DNA of 64,000 nucleotides, from contig CM057228.1 of NCBI GenBank assembly GCA_029891385.1, forward strand, positions 54,089,783 to 54,153,782. The letters are read 5' to 3'. The translations under genes and the position numbers were made by a program. The notes under the pieces were generated by a model. That model was not told the origin of the DNA. It saw only the letters and a program-made list of their open reading frames with translations, and did no database searches. This document shows, piece by piece, positions 38,601-50,119 of the stretch (the stretch's first letter is position 1; the number at the start of each line of letters is the position of its first letter). This DNA comes from Erythroxylum novogranatense (Eukaryota; Streptophyta; Magnoliopsida; Malpighiales; Erythroxylaceae).

Positions 38601-39693
38601 TCTTGTTTGGTTTGATTTTTTGTATTAATTGACTACTGAATGTTGATATGAATGCATCTTGATTGTTGATTCCGAACAGAAGGTCCGATGATTGTGATGT
38701 TTGATTGGGATATTAAAGTTCTACTTGTATGTGAGTGAGATGAAATAACTGTGCATAATTTGATTGTTAAATGTCAGACCACGGTCCGATGATAAATGTG
38801 TTTGAATGTACATTTGCATATGAATGAAAGTGTTTCCTGAACTTTAATGTTGAATGCCGGACTAAAGTCTGATGATATGTGAATGTGATTGAATGAGAAT
38901 ATGTAAATGTGATTGATGCATTCCATTGCATGAATGCATGAAATATAATGGCAGTTGTGACCAGAGTAGCCAACGATCAGAGTTTAAAGCTCAACGAGTG
39001 AAAATGAGCCTCAAGCTCAAAAGTGATTCAAAGTCTCAGGCTCAACATTTAATGAGCCTTGTATCTCCCAAACGGATAAGGGATAGTTATCAATGAGCCC
39101 TATATGGGACAGTTTAGGTACTCGGTCACAACAAAGTTACACATAGAAAGTGAGTCTCATGTGCACTGCATATGCATAAAATGAATGATTAAGTGCGAAA
39201 TTGATTGTAAAATGTGAATTATGTGTTATGTGATTGGGTGAGCCATTGATGATGGTCACTCATTGAGTTCACAAAACTCACCCAAAATTTGCATATATTT
39301 TTCAGGACTCAGAAGAATACCCCGTTAGGCAAACGGAAGTATAATTACTGCATACAAGGGAAAGATAAAGGTCGGGATCAGTACGCGTCTGCATTAGTTG
39401 TATCATATTCTTGTATAAATTTGTATTCTGCAATTTTTGTAAAATAGTGTTTTGTATTTGTGATGGGCCCAAATAGCTATTGAAATTATGATGTTTGTAT
39501 TGTTATGATTGAAAATATTATGGAAGAAAGTGGGCCCAAATTGATTACTGATTTTCGCATATTTGATTATATTAAAAAAATGTATATCGATTTTTAAATG
39601 ATTCAATGTTTTAGGATGCCACCCTCGCAGGGTATGGACTCGAATATCACCCATCGATGTCGGGTTCGGGTCTTGTGGTAGTGGGATGCTACA
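35619..39693 (+). mobile_element. Solo LTR E (4.1 kb), same family as A
   Basis: It starts TGTAACATCC, ends GGGATGCTACA (imperfect terminal inverted repeat), and is flanked by TATTA at 35614-35618 and 39694-39698. It shares with A the GAGCCTCAAGCTC-type local repeats, the block before TTTTTCAG, and the end block. Orientation follows the donor-like CAAGTAAGT at 36374. No internal region and no coding sequence are seen. Confidence 0.9.
36374..39305 (+). other. Putative intron in solo LTR E
   Basis: Donor CAA|GTAAGT lies about 240 bp after a weak TATA-like TATTTAA (36133). The acceptor ATATTTTTCAG ends at 39305. The span is 2.9 kb against 1.3 kb in A, although both ends match. Confidence 0.38.
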
Positions 39694-40462
39694 TATTAGA
39701 TTCCCAAATATGTTAGCAATGATTATAAATTATGATTCTAATTCATAATTATAATTAGATAAACTAAAACTCCTTTTAAATTATCTTTAATTCTCCAATT
39801 AAACAATTTATAATCATAGATCAAGATTAGCGTCTATCAACATGTCATGACCACCCAAATATTTAGGAATGTCAAAGTGGCTTTGATTAACCTTTCTTTA
39901 TATGAATTTTTTGTATAATTCAATCCTTTCGTCATACAATATTCCAATTAGGCATAGACCATCAAATTAATGTCTACTTTATTTTCAATCTAATCATATT
40001 AGTTCTCCACTATTAGCTATCGATTCAATTAATTTGTAAACTATTTACAAAGCGTCATTTCACCTTGGCCAAGGATTTCTCAAATTAATATTAATCGAGA
40101 ACATTGGAACATTCTCCCAAATTACTTTAGAGTGATGAATCCTATCTTGATCACACAACTATCTCCATATAATTTATGTTACATCCAGTGACTACCAATT
40201 GAATAACCCATGATTAAATAGGTCATAAATAGTATCAAAATGTAGCAATCCCTATATAAGATAACTTTGGTGATCTCAAGTCAAAGGATCACTTATACAA
40301 TCATTACAATGAGAATTCCATACACATACAAGTAAGGCTCCAAATAGATTTCTCATATTGAGTTTATTCAGTGAACTTGTTTTCTAACAAATACCCATAC
40401 GTTTGTTTAAGTATCTTTATACTTTAGCCTATGAGATTGACTACTTCCTTTTAAGGAAAAAC

Positions 40463-41895
40463 TGTTGGATCGCGTATGGTCCGAGTATTCACAATACGCT
40501 GCGGAAAAGACCATACAAAAACATCACGTATAATCGAAAACACGAGGATTAACGAAAATACCTTATTTTCGTGGGTGGATTACTTGTTTTTTTTTTTTTT
40601 CGGATTCCAAGACACTGCAAATCGCTAATGCCCTCTACCGGTATCCACACGAGCATGCACGATTCGGGCTGCGACTGTAGTGTGCTAGCACGTCCTGAAA
40701 ACCTTTCTGAACGCCGCACGATCTTTCTCTTGGATGGCGGCTAGGGTTTCCTGACAATTGTGTCGTTAACCTAATGAGACCTAAGCTTCTCTATTTATAG
40801 AGAAACCCTAATCTCATTCAAGCCCTATTAAGTTTTGGCCCATTATATCATATATAATAAAAGCCTGACAAATTAATTAAATCTAGCCCAATAAATATAT
40901 CTAAATATATTTATTCAACACCTAATAAATTAGGTCCAAGAGAATAAGCCCAGATCACATCACTCTTTATGTGCGACCCTGTAGGCTCATTTGATGTTGG
41001 CAATGGGCTTGATTACACTTCAAGGCCCATAAGTCATAAGCGGCTTCTAGCAAGACATTATGACTACCCAAATCAAATGAGGATCGATAATCCGATTTAA
41101 CCTGTAACTATGGTTATAGGCTCAGTCCTTTTGTAACACGATATCAAGATTAATCACAAGGCATGGTACATGTCAACTTTTGATTAATCATAGTTTCTTG
41201 ATCCCCAAGTTGACTGATTATAACAAATGACATTGATGACTCTTCATCAATTCATTTGAGCACGCCATGCATTTCTTCACCACACTTGTCAAGAGGCCCA
41301 AATGATATCTTTCTCACTTAAGAGAGGTACAAATCCCATCTACGTCATTCACATCCCTCCGCATGATTCATTTAGTGTCCAACATAAGACTATTTGTTAT
41401 TCGGTTAAAAATAACTTAGTCTGATATCAAAACACTAAATTCCTCATGTAGGGAACCATGATGACTTCAGGTCAAAGGACTAAAGTCAAACCATATTGAG
41501 AATCACTAATGACATGAAACCACGTAGTATTCTCCTTTTAGGTCAATCCAATATGTGTTCTCTAACATATATCTATGTTTCTGATTTGATATCTCATATC
41601 CATGATCAGTAAAACGTGATCATCAATCAGAACACATACTAGCCTTAATTCATTATTGTTCCACCAATAATGATCGACTAGGGACAGTTTAGAATAGTAT
41701 TATAACACTTATGGTTTTACTATCAAGTCATATACTTGATGACATAAGTTTAATACCATTCATGGAATGTAAATCACATTACATAAATGAAATACATGCA
41801 TATATAAAATGAATACCTCATAATATATTATTAACAAATCATAATGTTAATACATGAATCACAAATGTTCATTGGCCTAGGGCACACTACTAACA
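40463..41895 (-). repeat. 3' LTR of element G
   Basis: On the minus strand it starts TGTTAGTAGTGTGCCC and ends at GGACCATACGCGATCCAACA. A minus-strand TATA box (CTATAAATAG) lies at 40791-40800. A polypurine tract adjoins its inner end. Confidence 0.92.
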
Positions 41896-41906
41896 ATCTC
41901 CCACTT
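41896..41906 (-). promoter_or_regulatory. Polypurine tract of element G
   Basis: The minus strand reads AAGTGGGAGAT directly before the LTR start TGTTAG, the usual copia arrangement. Confidence 0.8.
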
Positions 41907-41909
41907 GCA

Positions 41910-42242
41910 CTAGGCCCAATCAGTCAGATATCTAATACCCATAGACCTCGTATGACTCTCATGTTTAGGCTGTGGAAGAGGCTTAGTAAGTGGATCAACA
42001 ATGTTGTCATCTGTGCCCACTTTGTATATCTTCATGTCTCCTTTTCTAATGATCTCTCTAATCAAATGGAAACGTCTGAGTATGTGTTTGGATCTATGAT
42101 GCGAATTTGGTTCCTTAGCCTGTGCTATAGCCCCATTATTATCACAATAAAGGTCTATAGGACTTGCAATGCTAGGAACAATTCCAAGCTCGTGATGAAC
42201 TTCGATCCATACTGACTTCCTTAGCGAGATCCGAGGCGACAA
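41910..42242 (-). pseudogene. Copia RNase H, C-terminal part (element G)
   Basis: The frame carries LYCDNNGAI with a catalytic-type Asp, then the HHRSKHI...RF block and the VDPLTKPLPQ end typical of copia RNase H. It is out of frame with the larger polyprotein fragment on its 5' side, which overlaps it by 22 bp. The usual TEAEY block is destroyed at the junction. It would degrade the RNA of the RNA-DNA hybrid if intact. Confidence 0.85.
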
Positions 42243-43969
42243 TGTACTCGACTTGGTTGTAGAATCGACAATGATGTCTTGCTTTGAACTTTTCCACTCA
42301 CCGCACCTCCATTCAAACAGAACACAAAACCTGATTGCGATTTGAAATCATCTATGTCAGATTGAAAACCAGCATCAGTGTAACCATTTACAACTAGCTC
42401 TCCTTCAAGTCCTCCATAGACTAGGAACATATCCTTAGTTCTTCTCAAGTACTTAAGGATGTTCTTAACTGTTATCCAGTGACTCTCACCATAATTAGAT
42501 TGGTATCTACTTGTTATGCTCAAAGCATATGAGACATCTGGTCGAGTACATAACATGGCATACATGATAGATCCAATTGCAGATACATATGGAATCTTAC
42601 TCATGCGCTCAAGCTCCTTATCTGAAGTAGGACAATCCTTCTTAGAAAGCTTGATTCCATGTGACATAGGTAAGAATCCTCTCTTGGAATCTTGCATACT
42701 AAACCTTTTCAGTACCTTATCTATGTATGTACTCTGACTTAGGCCTATAAGCTTTCTTGATCTATCTCTATAGATCTTAATGCCTAAAACATAGGCAGCC
42801 TCACCTAAGTCTTTCATTGAGAAACGTTTTCTTAACCAAATCTTGACACTCTGTAAGGTCAGAATATCGTTTCCAATGAGCAATATGTCATCAACATATA
42901 AAGCTAAAAAGACAACATCACTCCCACTAACCTTTTTGTAAACACAAGGTTCATCTTCATTCTTGATGAATCCAAACTCTTTGACAACTTCATCAAAACG
43001 AAGATTCCAGCTTCTTGATGCTTGCTTCAATCCATAAATGGATCTTTGAAGCTTGCACACCTTTCCCGAATTCTTAGGATGGACAAAACCCTCAGGCTGT
43101 ATCATATATACATCCTCAAGTAAGTTTCCATTAAGGAAAGCCGTTTTGACATCCATTTTCCATATCTCATAATCGTAGTATGCAGCTATGGCAATAAGAA
43201 TTCTAATGGATTTGATCATGACCACTGGAGAAAATGTCTCATCATAATCAATTCCATGAACTTGTCGATAACCTTTAGCAACAAGTCTTGCTTTATAAGT
43301 GTGCACATTTCCATCCATGTCGAGTTTCTTTTTGAAAACCCATTTGCATCTAATGGTCTTCAAGCCATCAAACGGATCAATCAAAGTCCAAACTTGATTG
43401 TCATACATGGATTGCATCTCTGCTTTCATGGCCTCTAACCATTTAGCAGATTCTGGACTTTCCATAGCTTCTTGATAAGTTGTGGGCTCATTATGATCGA
43501 TGAGCATCACATTATCATCATCGGTAACGAGAAATCCATATCTCTCAGGCTCATGACGAATCCTAACAGATCTACGTAGGCCTTGTGTTGTTGAAGGCTG
43601 CTCATCAATAGCTTGTGAGCTCGCTTCAATCTCCTTTTCAGGCTTAATCTCATTTTGCGAAACTTGAATTTCTTCGAGTTGTACTTTACTTCCACTGTTT
43701 CCTTTGGAAACAAATTCCTTCTCTAAGAAGAAACCATTTCGAGCAACAAACACTTTGTTCTCTGATGGGATGTAAAAGTAATATCCGTTAGTTTCCTTAG
43801 GATATCCCACAAGATAACATTTTTCAGATTTGGGTGCCAACTTGTCAGCAATTGGATGCTTCACATAAGCCTCACAACCCCAAATCTTTAGAAAAGATAA
43901 ATTGGGACGCTTCCCAGTCCATATCTCATAAGGTGTCTTTTCTACAGCCTTTGAAGGAATACGGTTCAA
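42221..43969 (-). pseudogene. Copia polyprotein fragment: integrase C-terminus, reverse transcriptase, start of RNase H (element G)
   Basis: A 582-codon frame starts in the integrase C-terminal region (TPYEIWTGKRPNLSFLKIWG at about residues 12-31). Next come an acidic linker, then the reverse transcriptase with the KWVFKKK, KARLVAKGY, MDVKTAFLNG and YGLKQ blocks and catalytic YVDD (codons at 42887-42898), then the RNase H start (NGYTDAGFQSD). It is in the same frame as the integrase fragment upstream; only a TAG at 44000-44002, where copia proteins have Trp, separates them. A frameshift near 42270 wrecks its 3' end. It is the best-kept coding stretch in the window. Confidence 0.93.
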
Positions 43970-43999
43970 TATGAATGCTGCGGTTTCTAAAGCATAGCC

Positions 44000-44275
44000 C
44001 TAAAAGTATTTTGGAAGATCAGTTTGACTCATCATTGATCGAACCATATCTAATAGAGTTCGATTTCTCCTTTCAGAAACACCATTCCATTGAGGAGTTC
44101 CTAGAGGAGTCAATTGTGAAACGATTCCACAATCCTTAAGATAATCATCAAACTCTTGGCTTAAATATTCACCTCCTCGATCAGATCGAAGGATTTTAAT
44201 ATTCTTGCCAAGCTGATTTTGTACTTCATTCTTATACTCTTTGAACTTTTCAAAAGATTCAGATTTGTACTTCAT
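44000..44275 (-). pseudogene. Copia integrase catalytic core, second half (element G)
   Basis: This carries RSDRGGEY, with the second catalytic Asp, and GVSERRNRTLLDMVRSMM, with the catalytic Glu. It ends at an in-frame TAG. A frameshift near 44300 separates it from the first part of the core, whose HTDVCGP (first catalytic Asp) reads in another frame at about 44357-44377. Confidence 0.88.
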
Positions 44276-44764
44276 TAAATAGATATACCCATATCTCTCA
44301 AGTCATCTGTAAAAGTAATGAAATACAAATAACCTCCTCTCGCTGATATGCTAAAAGGACCGCATACATCGGTATGTATAAGGCCCAATAGCTCATTGGC
44401 CCTTTCCCCTTTACCTGTGAAGGGGGCCTTTGTCATCTTACCCAGTAAACAAGAATCACATGTGTCAAAAGATTCAAAAGAATCAATGAATCCATCTTGA
44501 TGGAGTTTTGAAATCGTTTTCGTTTACATGGCTTAAACGACAATGCCGGAGATAGGTTGGGTTCAAATTGTTAGATTTAAACTTCTTGGTATTTATGTTA
44601 TAGATGGGCTCATTTGTAACAAACTCGGTTCAGAGTATAAATGCCATTTAATTGACGCCATGAATGCCATATAAAATGTCATTCTTATAAATGGAAATAC
44701 TTATTCTCAATAGAAAATTTAAATCCATCATTCTCTAAACAAGCAAAAGAAATAATGTTCCTAC
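44276..44764 (-). pseudogene. Decayed pre-integrase region and first half of integrase core (element G)
   Basis: No long frame survives. The minus strand can be read in pieces through a DSCLLGKMTKAPF-like zinc segment and HTDVCGPFSI into the core. The stretch links the protease fragment to the integrase core. Confidence 0.6.
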
Positions 44765-45319
44765 TCATAGTAGGCACATAATAACAATTCTTGAGTTCCA
44801 AAATGAGCCCGAGAGGCAAAATAAGATCATCGTCCCGGATAAAGCAGCGAACTCTTGCTCCATTTCCCACGCTGCAGTCGATCTCACGGACATCAATCTT
44901 CTAGTCCTTCTTAGACTTTGCACATTAGTACAAATGTAAGTTGCAGCTCCGGTATCTAATACCCAAGATGCAGAAGGAGTAAAATTTATTTCTATAACAA
45001 ACATACCTGAAGAAATAGTCGCACTATTCTTCTTCTCTTTCAGCTCTTCCAAATAGAGTTTGCAGTTCCTTTTCCAATGATCAGGTTCATTGCAATGGAA
45101 GCAAACTCCCTCCTTGGGTGCCTTAGTCTTAGCTTTGGGCTTGGGCTTGGACTTAGGTACTTTACCTTTGTCCTTTGCTGTGCCCTTCTTCTTGAAAGCC
45201 TTTCTTTCTTGCTTGAGAACAATTCTCGAGTTCCTATACCAATCTAGGAAATTTGTTCCATTAAACTTTTCTTTCTCTAGGATAGATCGCATAGAAAGGT
45301 TTGTGGATGGAGTAGCCAT
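44765..45319 (-). pseudogene. Copia gag remnant with zinc knuckle and protease active site (element G)
   Basis: The 184-codon frame opens with a gag N-terminus (FNGTNFLDWYRNSRIVLKQE), then jumps straight into a Lys-rich segment before the zinc knuckle CFHCNEPDHWKRNC (C-x2-C-x4-H-x4-C). Most of the usual ~200+ residue capsid region is missing while the frame stays open. The protease follows, with LDTG at about residues 118-121. After that the sequence leaves the family pattern, suggesting a frameshift near 44920. Start codon at 45317-45319. Confidence 0.87.
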
Positions 45320-45986
45320 AATCTACAAAAGTTATGCAATAAGGGTCAACATAATAATATATTATGAGGTATTAGCTCCCACTCAAATAAATAACCCTCA
45401 ATTGAAAAATGGGAGAAACAAGATCCATATTTCACTAAGTCCTAAGAAAGCTTTGGCTTAACACTCAAAACTTAGTTATTTAGGTAGAAAACTCTTTTCA
45501 ATTACATCACATGTAACTCTTGATGGGCTTATGTTAAAATACATCTTATGTATTGCATGTATGTAAAAACCCAATCTTATGCCCTAAGCCCAAAACCGTT
45601 TTGATAGCTTAGTCAAGTTTAACCATACTTTACCTATGAATAGCACCATTATTCAAATGTCTTCCCTAGATGATCCCCACATGCCTTGCTTTGGCAAAAA
45701 ACCCACATAAGGATAAGCTAGAGATAAACATTGGTAAAGATTTATGGAAGACATATAAACTTGAAATTACCATGAGGGTAATTCGGTTACTAATCCTATT
45801 AGTAAGGGTGTTTGTACTATGCTAGTTCTAATCCTATACTACAACATACTTGAGTATATATATATTAGAAGCATAGAATAGTAATTTACACATGAATATA
45901 AATATTCAAAAATATAAATAAACACATGTAAAACCACCCAGAATATATGACACGCAACGAACTAACACGCGTATCGAACACGGCTG
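45320..45986 (-). other. 5' untranslated leader of element G, truncated
   Basis: This is non-coding AT-rich leader upstream of gag. It should end in a PBS and the 5' LTR but stops at 45986, where an 18-bp piece of target flank and then the 324-bp flank copy follow. Confidence 0.7.
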
Positions 45987-46327
45987 TTAAATAGGTCATA
46001 AATATCCTATCTTGATCACACAACTATCTCCATATAATTTATGCTACATCCAGTGACTACCAATTGAATAACCCATGATTAAATAGGTCATAGATAGTAT
46101 CAAAATGTAGCAATCCCTATATAAGATAACTTTGGTGATCTCAAGTCAAAGGATCACTTATACAATCATTACAATGAGAATTCCATACACATACAAGTAA
46201 GGCTCCAAATAGATTTCTCATATTGAGTTTATTCAGTGAACTTGTTTTCTAACAAATACCCATACGTTTGTTTAAGTATCTTTATACTTTAGCCTATGAG
46301 ATTGACTACTTCCTTTTAAGGAAAAAC
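45987..46327. repeat. Duplicated target flank inside element G, with 18-bp filler
   Basis: Positions 46004-46327 repeat 40139-40462 (324 bp) with two substitutions and no indel, ending in the same AAAAC. Positions 45987-46004 repeat 40214-40231 (18 bp, exact), so the junction jumps back within the flank. Both parts are sequence of the 5' LTR of H, not of G. Confidence 0.93.
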
Positions 46328-47746
46328 TGTTGGATCGCGTATGGTCCGAGTATTCACAATACTGCGGAAAAGACCATACAAAACATCACGTATAATCGAA
46401 AACACGAGGATTAACGAAAATACCTTATTTTAGTGGGTGGATTCTTCTTTTTTTTGGATTCCAAGACACCGCAAATCGCTAATGCCCTCTACCGGTATCC
46501 ACACGAGCATGCACGATCGGGCTGCATTGCGTCAGAGTGTGCTAGCACGTCTGAAAACCTTTCAATGCCGCATGATATTTCTCTTGGATGGCGGCTAGGG
46601 TTTCGACAATTATGTCGTTAACCTAATGAGACCTAAGCTTCTATTTATAGAGAAACCCTAATCTCATTCAGGCCCTATTAAGTTTCGGCCCATTATATCA
46701 TATATAATAAAAGCCCGACAACTTAATTAAATCTAGCCCAATAAATATATCTAAATATATTTATTCAACACCTAATAAATTAGGTCTAAGAGAGTAAGCC
46801 CGATCACATCACTCTTTGTATGCGACCACAGAAGCTCATTTGATGTTGGCAATGGGCTTGATTACACTTCAAGGCCCATAAGTCATAAGCGGCCTCTAGC
46901 AAGACATTATGACTACCCAAATCAAATGAGGATCGATAATCCGATTTAACTCAGAACTATGATTATAGGCTCAGTCCTTTTGTAACACGATATCAAGATT
47001 AATCACAAGGCATGGTACATGTCAACCTTTGATTAATCATAGTTTCTTGATCCCCAAGTTGACTGATTATAACAAATGACATTGATGACTCTTCATCAAT
47101 TCATTTGAGCACGGCCATGCATTTCTTCAGTCACACTTGTCAAGAGGCCCAAATGATATCTTTCTCACTTAAGAGAGGTACAAATCTCATCTACGTCATT
47201 CACATCCCTCCGTATGATTCATTTAGTGTCCAACATAAGACTATTTGTTATTCGGTTAAAAATAACTTAGTCTGATATCAAAACACTAAATTCCTCATGT
47301 AGGGAACCATGATGACTTCAGGTCAAAGGACTAAAGTCAAACCATATTGAGAATCACTAATGACATGAAACCACGTAGTATTGTCCTTTTGGGTCAATCC
47401 AATATGTGTTCTCTAACATATATCTATGTTTCTGATTTGATATCTCATATCCATGATCAGTAAAACGTGATCATCAATCAGAACTCATACTAGCCTTAAT
47501 TCATTATTGTTCCACCAATAATGATCGACAAGGGACAGTTTAGAATAGTATTATAACACTTATGGTTTTACTATCAAGTCACATACTTGATGACATAAGT
47601 TTAATACCATTCATGGAATGTAAATCACATTACATAAATGAAATACATGCATATATAAAATGAATACCTCATAATATATTATTAACAAATCATAATGTTA
47701 ATACATGAATCACAAATGTTCATTGGCCTAGGGCACACTACTAACA
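46328..47746 (-). repeat. Second LTR of element G (solo-LTR-like)
   Basis: It matches 40463-41895 over its length, with most differences in the ~250 bp near its left end. Its minus-strand TATA box is at 46641-46650. AAAAC on both sides shows that it is a complete insertion product by itself. Confidence 0.92.
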
Positions 47747-48096
47747 AAAACAAAATGTGTGCTAGTTTTTTTTACGTTTTATTAATGTCCAATCTTAATA
47801 GAAAAATGAATGGGAACATTTAGGAATAAAACAAAAATACAATATGAATATCATAATTATAATCTTAGTATAATTTCATGTGCAATGTACAATTATCCCA
47901 TAGATCTTTATCATATACATCTAAACATATACAAGAAAAAGAATACCTTTAAATAATTTGTCACTAAAGTACAACCAAAGCGATTGGTTGTAGGGCATAA
48001 ACTAAAACTAGATAACTTAAACTTGAAGAATTTCAGATCTTCATAATCTTTGTCTAAGAATCGATGCCTTTTACACATTTAAGACTAATGTTAGTC

Positions 48097-48459
48097 TTAT
48101 TTAAGAGTGAAATCTAAAGCCAACAACTCAAGATGATCATTAGTCACCATTCTTTCAATCAATACCTTATTAATAATCAATTGATCATTATGATCAAATA
48201 AGCAAAAATTTTTGTTTGAGTTCCTTCTTACCAAGATGGAATTATGGAAGAATTTGGAGTTGGATTCACCTTTTTTAATCCACCTATTCCTAGCCTTTTG
48301 TATAAGCATAGAGTTGTGATAATGCAATGCCAAGTTAAAATCCTCTAGTTTCCTAATATCTCTATATTGTAATTCTTGATTGTTAGGATGAATATAGTAG
48401 GCATTCTGGATCACTCTTAAATCCTCTTTTCTAATTAGAAATGAAGTGCAAGATAACAT
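48097..48459 (-). pseudogene. LINE ORF2 fragment, pre-reverse-transcriptase region
   Basis: The 120-codon frame has KARNRWIKKGESNSKFFHNS, the block that in plant L1-type LINEs links endonuclease to reverse transcriptase (W-x-K-x-G-(D/E)-x-N-(S/T)-K-F-F-H). No reverse transcriptase core follows; element H begins at 48007. The protein would nick DNA and prime reverse transcription if complete. Confidence 0.75.
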
Positions 48460-48960
48460 TAACCTCCTACTTATTTTAGGCTTATACTACCCAACCATTG
48501 TAGTGACTCACATGCTTAAAACCAAAATTCTAGCTTTTACAAATGAAATTCATGGAGTTATGGAGTTTGCAATCTTTTGTTTGTGTCTTTAAAATTCCTT
48601 CTCCAAAATAAGGTCATTAATAGCCTCCCTTTTGAAGTGTTTATTCATGCCCTTAATATTTTTAAAAAATCATATCATGATAAGGAAATTCATCATACTC
48701 CCCCCATTAGGTTTCCTCCTCTTCCTGCTTGATTTCCTCACATTATTAAGTGCAGAATCAAATTGTTTTATATTTGTTTTTCTCCTCATTAGTATTATTG
48801 CTAGTAACTAAGTCTAGTTTAGAGTTCTCAACTTCCTTTAAAATATTCATATTCTCTTATTGAGCTTGAACATATTCTTGCTCCTCTATTTGAAGAGCCT
48901 TATTGCCCTTTGGATTGTCTGCTTCCTTCATATTATGCTCTTCTACAGAGTGATGCCCAT
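48460..48960 (-). pseudogene. Probable LINE ORF1 end and endonuclease start, decayed
   Basis: Reading the minus strand in pieces gives a glycine-rich stretch and then GMNKHFKREAI near 48650, like the start of the L1-type endonuclease (RGMNKPxKRxEI). Most of the endonuclease is missing before the fragment at 48459. Confidence 0.45.
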
Positions 48961-50110
48961 TTGTATCTAGATCTTGATCTTCCACAGTTCCTATTAACTA
49001 GGAAGAACATTATACAAAACTTGTTCATAATACAAACAATCCATTCATTGTAAATCATTAGTACTCTATATTTTCTTCTTTTCTTTTTTCTATGCTCTTT
49101 TTAAAAATCACATTAAGATAACTAAGAGCATTCATCATTTATTGCAATAATGGAAATATCAAACCTATCAAAATTTTAATTTTAAGCATTTAAGTATTGT
49201 AAATAACCTTGAGATTCAAAATAATAAAAAGGCTTCAAAGAAAAATAGGATAAAGGTTAACAAGTGGGTTATAAACAATGAAAAGGCTAAGGCTCAACTT
49301 TTATTCCTAAACATAAATTATGGGTAAGGCAATAATTAAAGAAATAGGTTTAAACAAATTGTTGAATCTAAATGCCTTTGTCATTTCAATGCTTCTAATT
49401 TAATAAATATGGTCTCAATATGTATAATAAAATCAAGTTCTATAATCATTCAACTATACATGATAATACACATGAAAGAAATAAAGAGCTTTAAAATTTT
49501 AAATTTTTTTCTTAGGTTCAAAACTCATAAAAATATAGGTTCATGTGTGTAAATAATATGCAATTTCATTCAACTTAATTATTTCAATGGTTATTAAAAA
49601 TATGACTTATTAAGGAAATTTTATTGAATTATATTAAATATGTCTTATAAAAGTAATTTTATCTAGCTATTATCCTTTTGCATACTAATTCAAAGCAATA
49701 TTTAATAGTGAAATACAATATTTATGGATGATTTCAATTAAGTTAAGATATCAGTTCATAAATTTTAATAACCAAGATTATAATAAGCTTAAGAAAATCT
49801 TTAAAATCAATAATCCCTTCCTTAAACTTAAACTTGTACATTATCCTCAATGTACACAATATAAACGTATGTTAGAAGCGAGAAGGTTGAGTTGGTACTT
49901 CCTTGAATAAGATGATTTGCAAATTTCGAGACCATCCATCCAATATTAGACTAACATCCTTATAAAACATAAACAAAAAAGGGATACAAAGATAAAATAA
50001 AATAAAAAACCCAAAATTAAGGAATAGAAACATCATTAACAATAGACAGAAAATGAGAAATATACACAATTGATAAAGAAAAGGAAAGAACATACAAAAT
50101 AAAATATCTC
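48961..50110. other. AT-rich stretch with no recognisable feature
   Basis: I see only AT-rich unique-looking sequence and short frames without motifs. Confidence 0.3.
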
Positions 50111-50119
50111 TCTTATGAT

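Larger units (their letters stand above)
40463..47746 (-). mobile_element. Element G: rearranged, disabled Ty1/copia retrotransposon
   Basis: The LTRs are at 40463-41895 and 46328-47746, and AAAAC lies at 40458-40462, 46323-46327 and 47747-47751. The minus-strand internal region holds gag, protease, integrase, reverse transcriptase and RNase H remnants. The right LTR is not joined to the internal 5' leader: between them lies a 324-bp copy of the left target flank, and no PBS is present. The right LTR thus looks like a complete solo LTR with its own two duplications. It is inactive because of stops, frameshifts, a gag deletion and the lost PBS. Confidence 0.88.
5154..48007 (-). mobile_element. 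Element H: old copia-like LTR retrotransposon carrying nested insertions B, C, D, E and G
   Basis: Two copies of a ~1.6 kb LTR bound the element: 5154-6746 (3' LTR) and a second copy scattered over 30256-48007 (5' LTR). With C, E, G and their target duplications removed, the second LTR is about 1.61 kb against 1.59 kb for the first. A PBS-like site abuts the inner end of the 5' LTR at 30243-30254, which gives the minus orientation. CTAGA flanks the element at 5149-5153 and 48008-48012. The outer terminus of the 5' LTR has lost the canonical CA, so that duplication is a fair rather than perfect call. About 8 kb of internal sequence remains once B is removed, with no recognisable gag or pol frame. 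Confidence 0.7.
30256..48007 (-). repeat. 5' LTR of element H, split by C, E and G
   Basis: Fragments at 30256-30696, 35470-35618, 39699-40462 and 47752-48007 line up in order with the 3' LTR. Each break is bounded by the 5-bp duplication of the inserted element. A 324-bp segment of this LTR (40139-40462) occurs again at 46004-46327 inside G. Confidence 0.75.
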
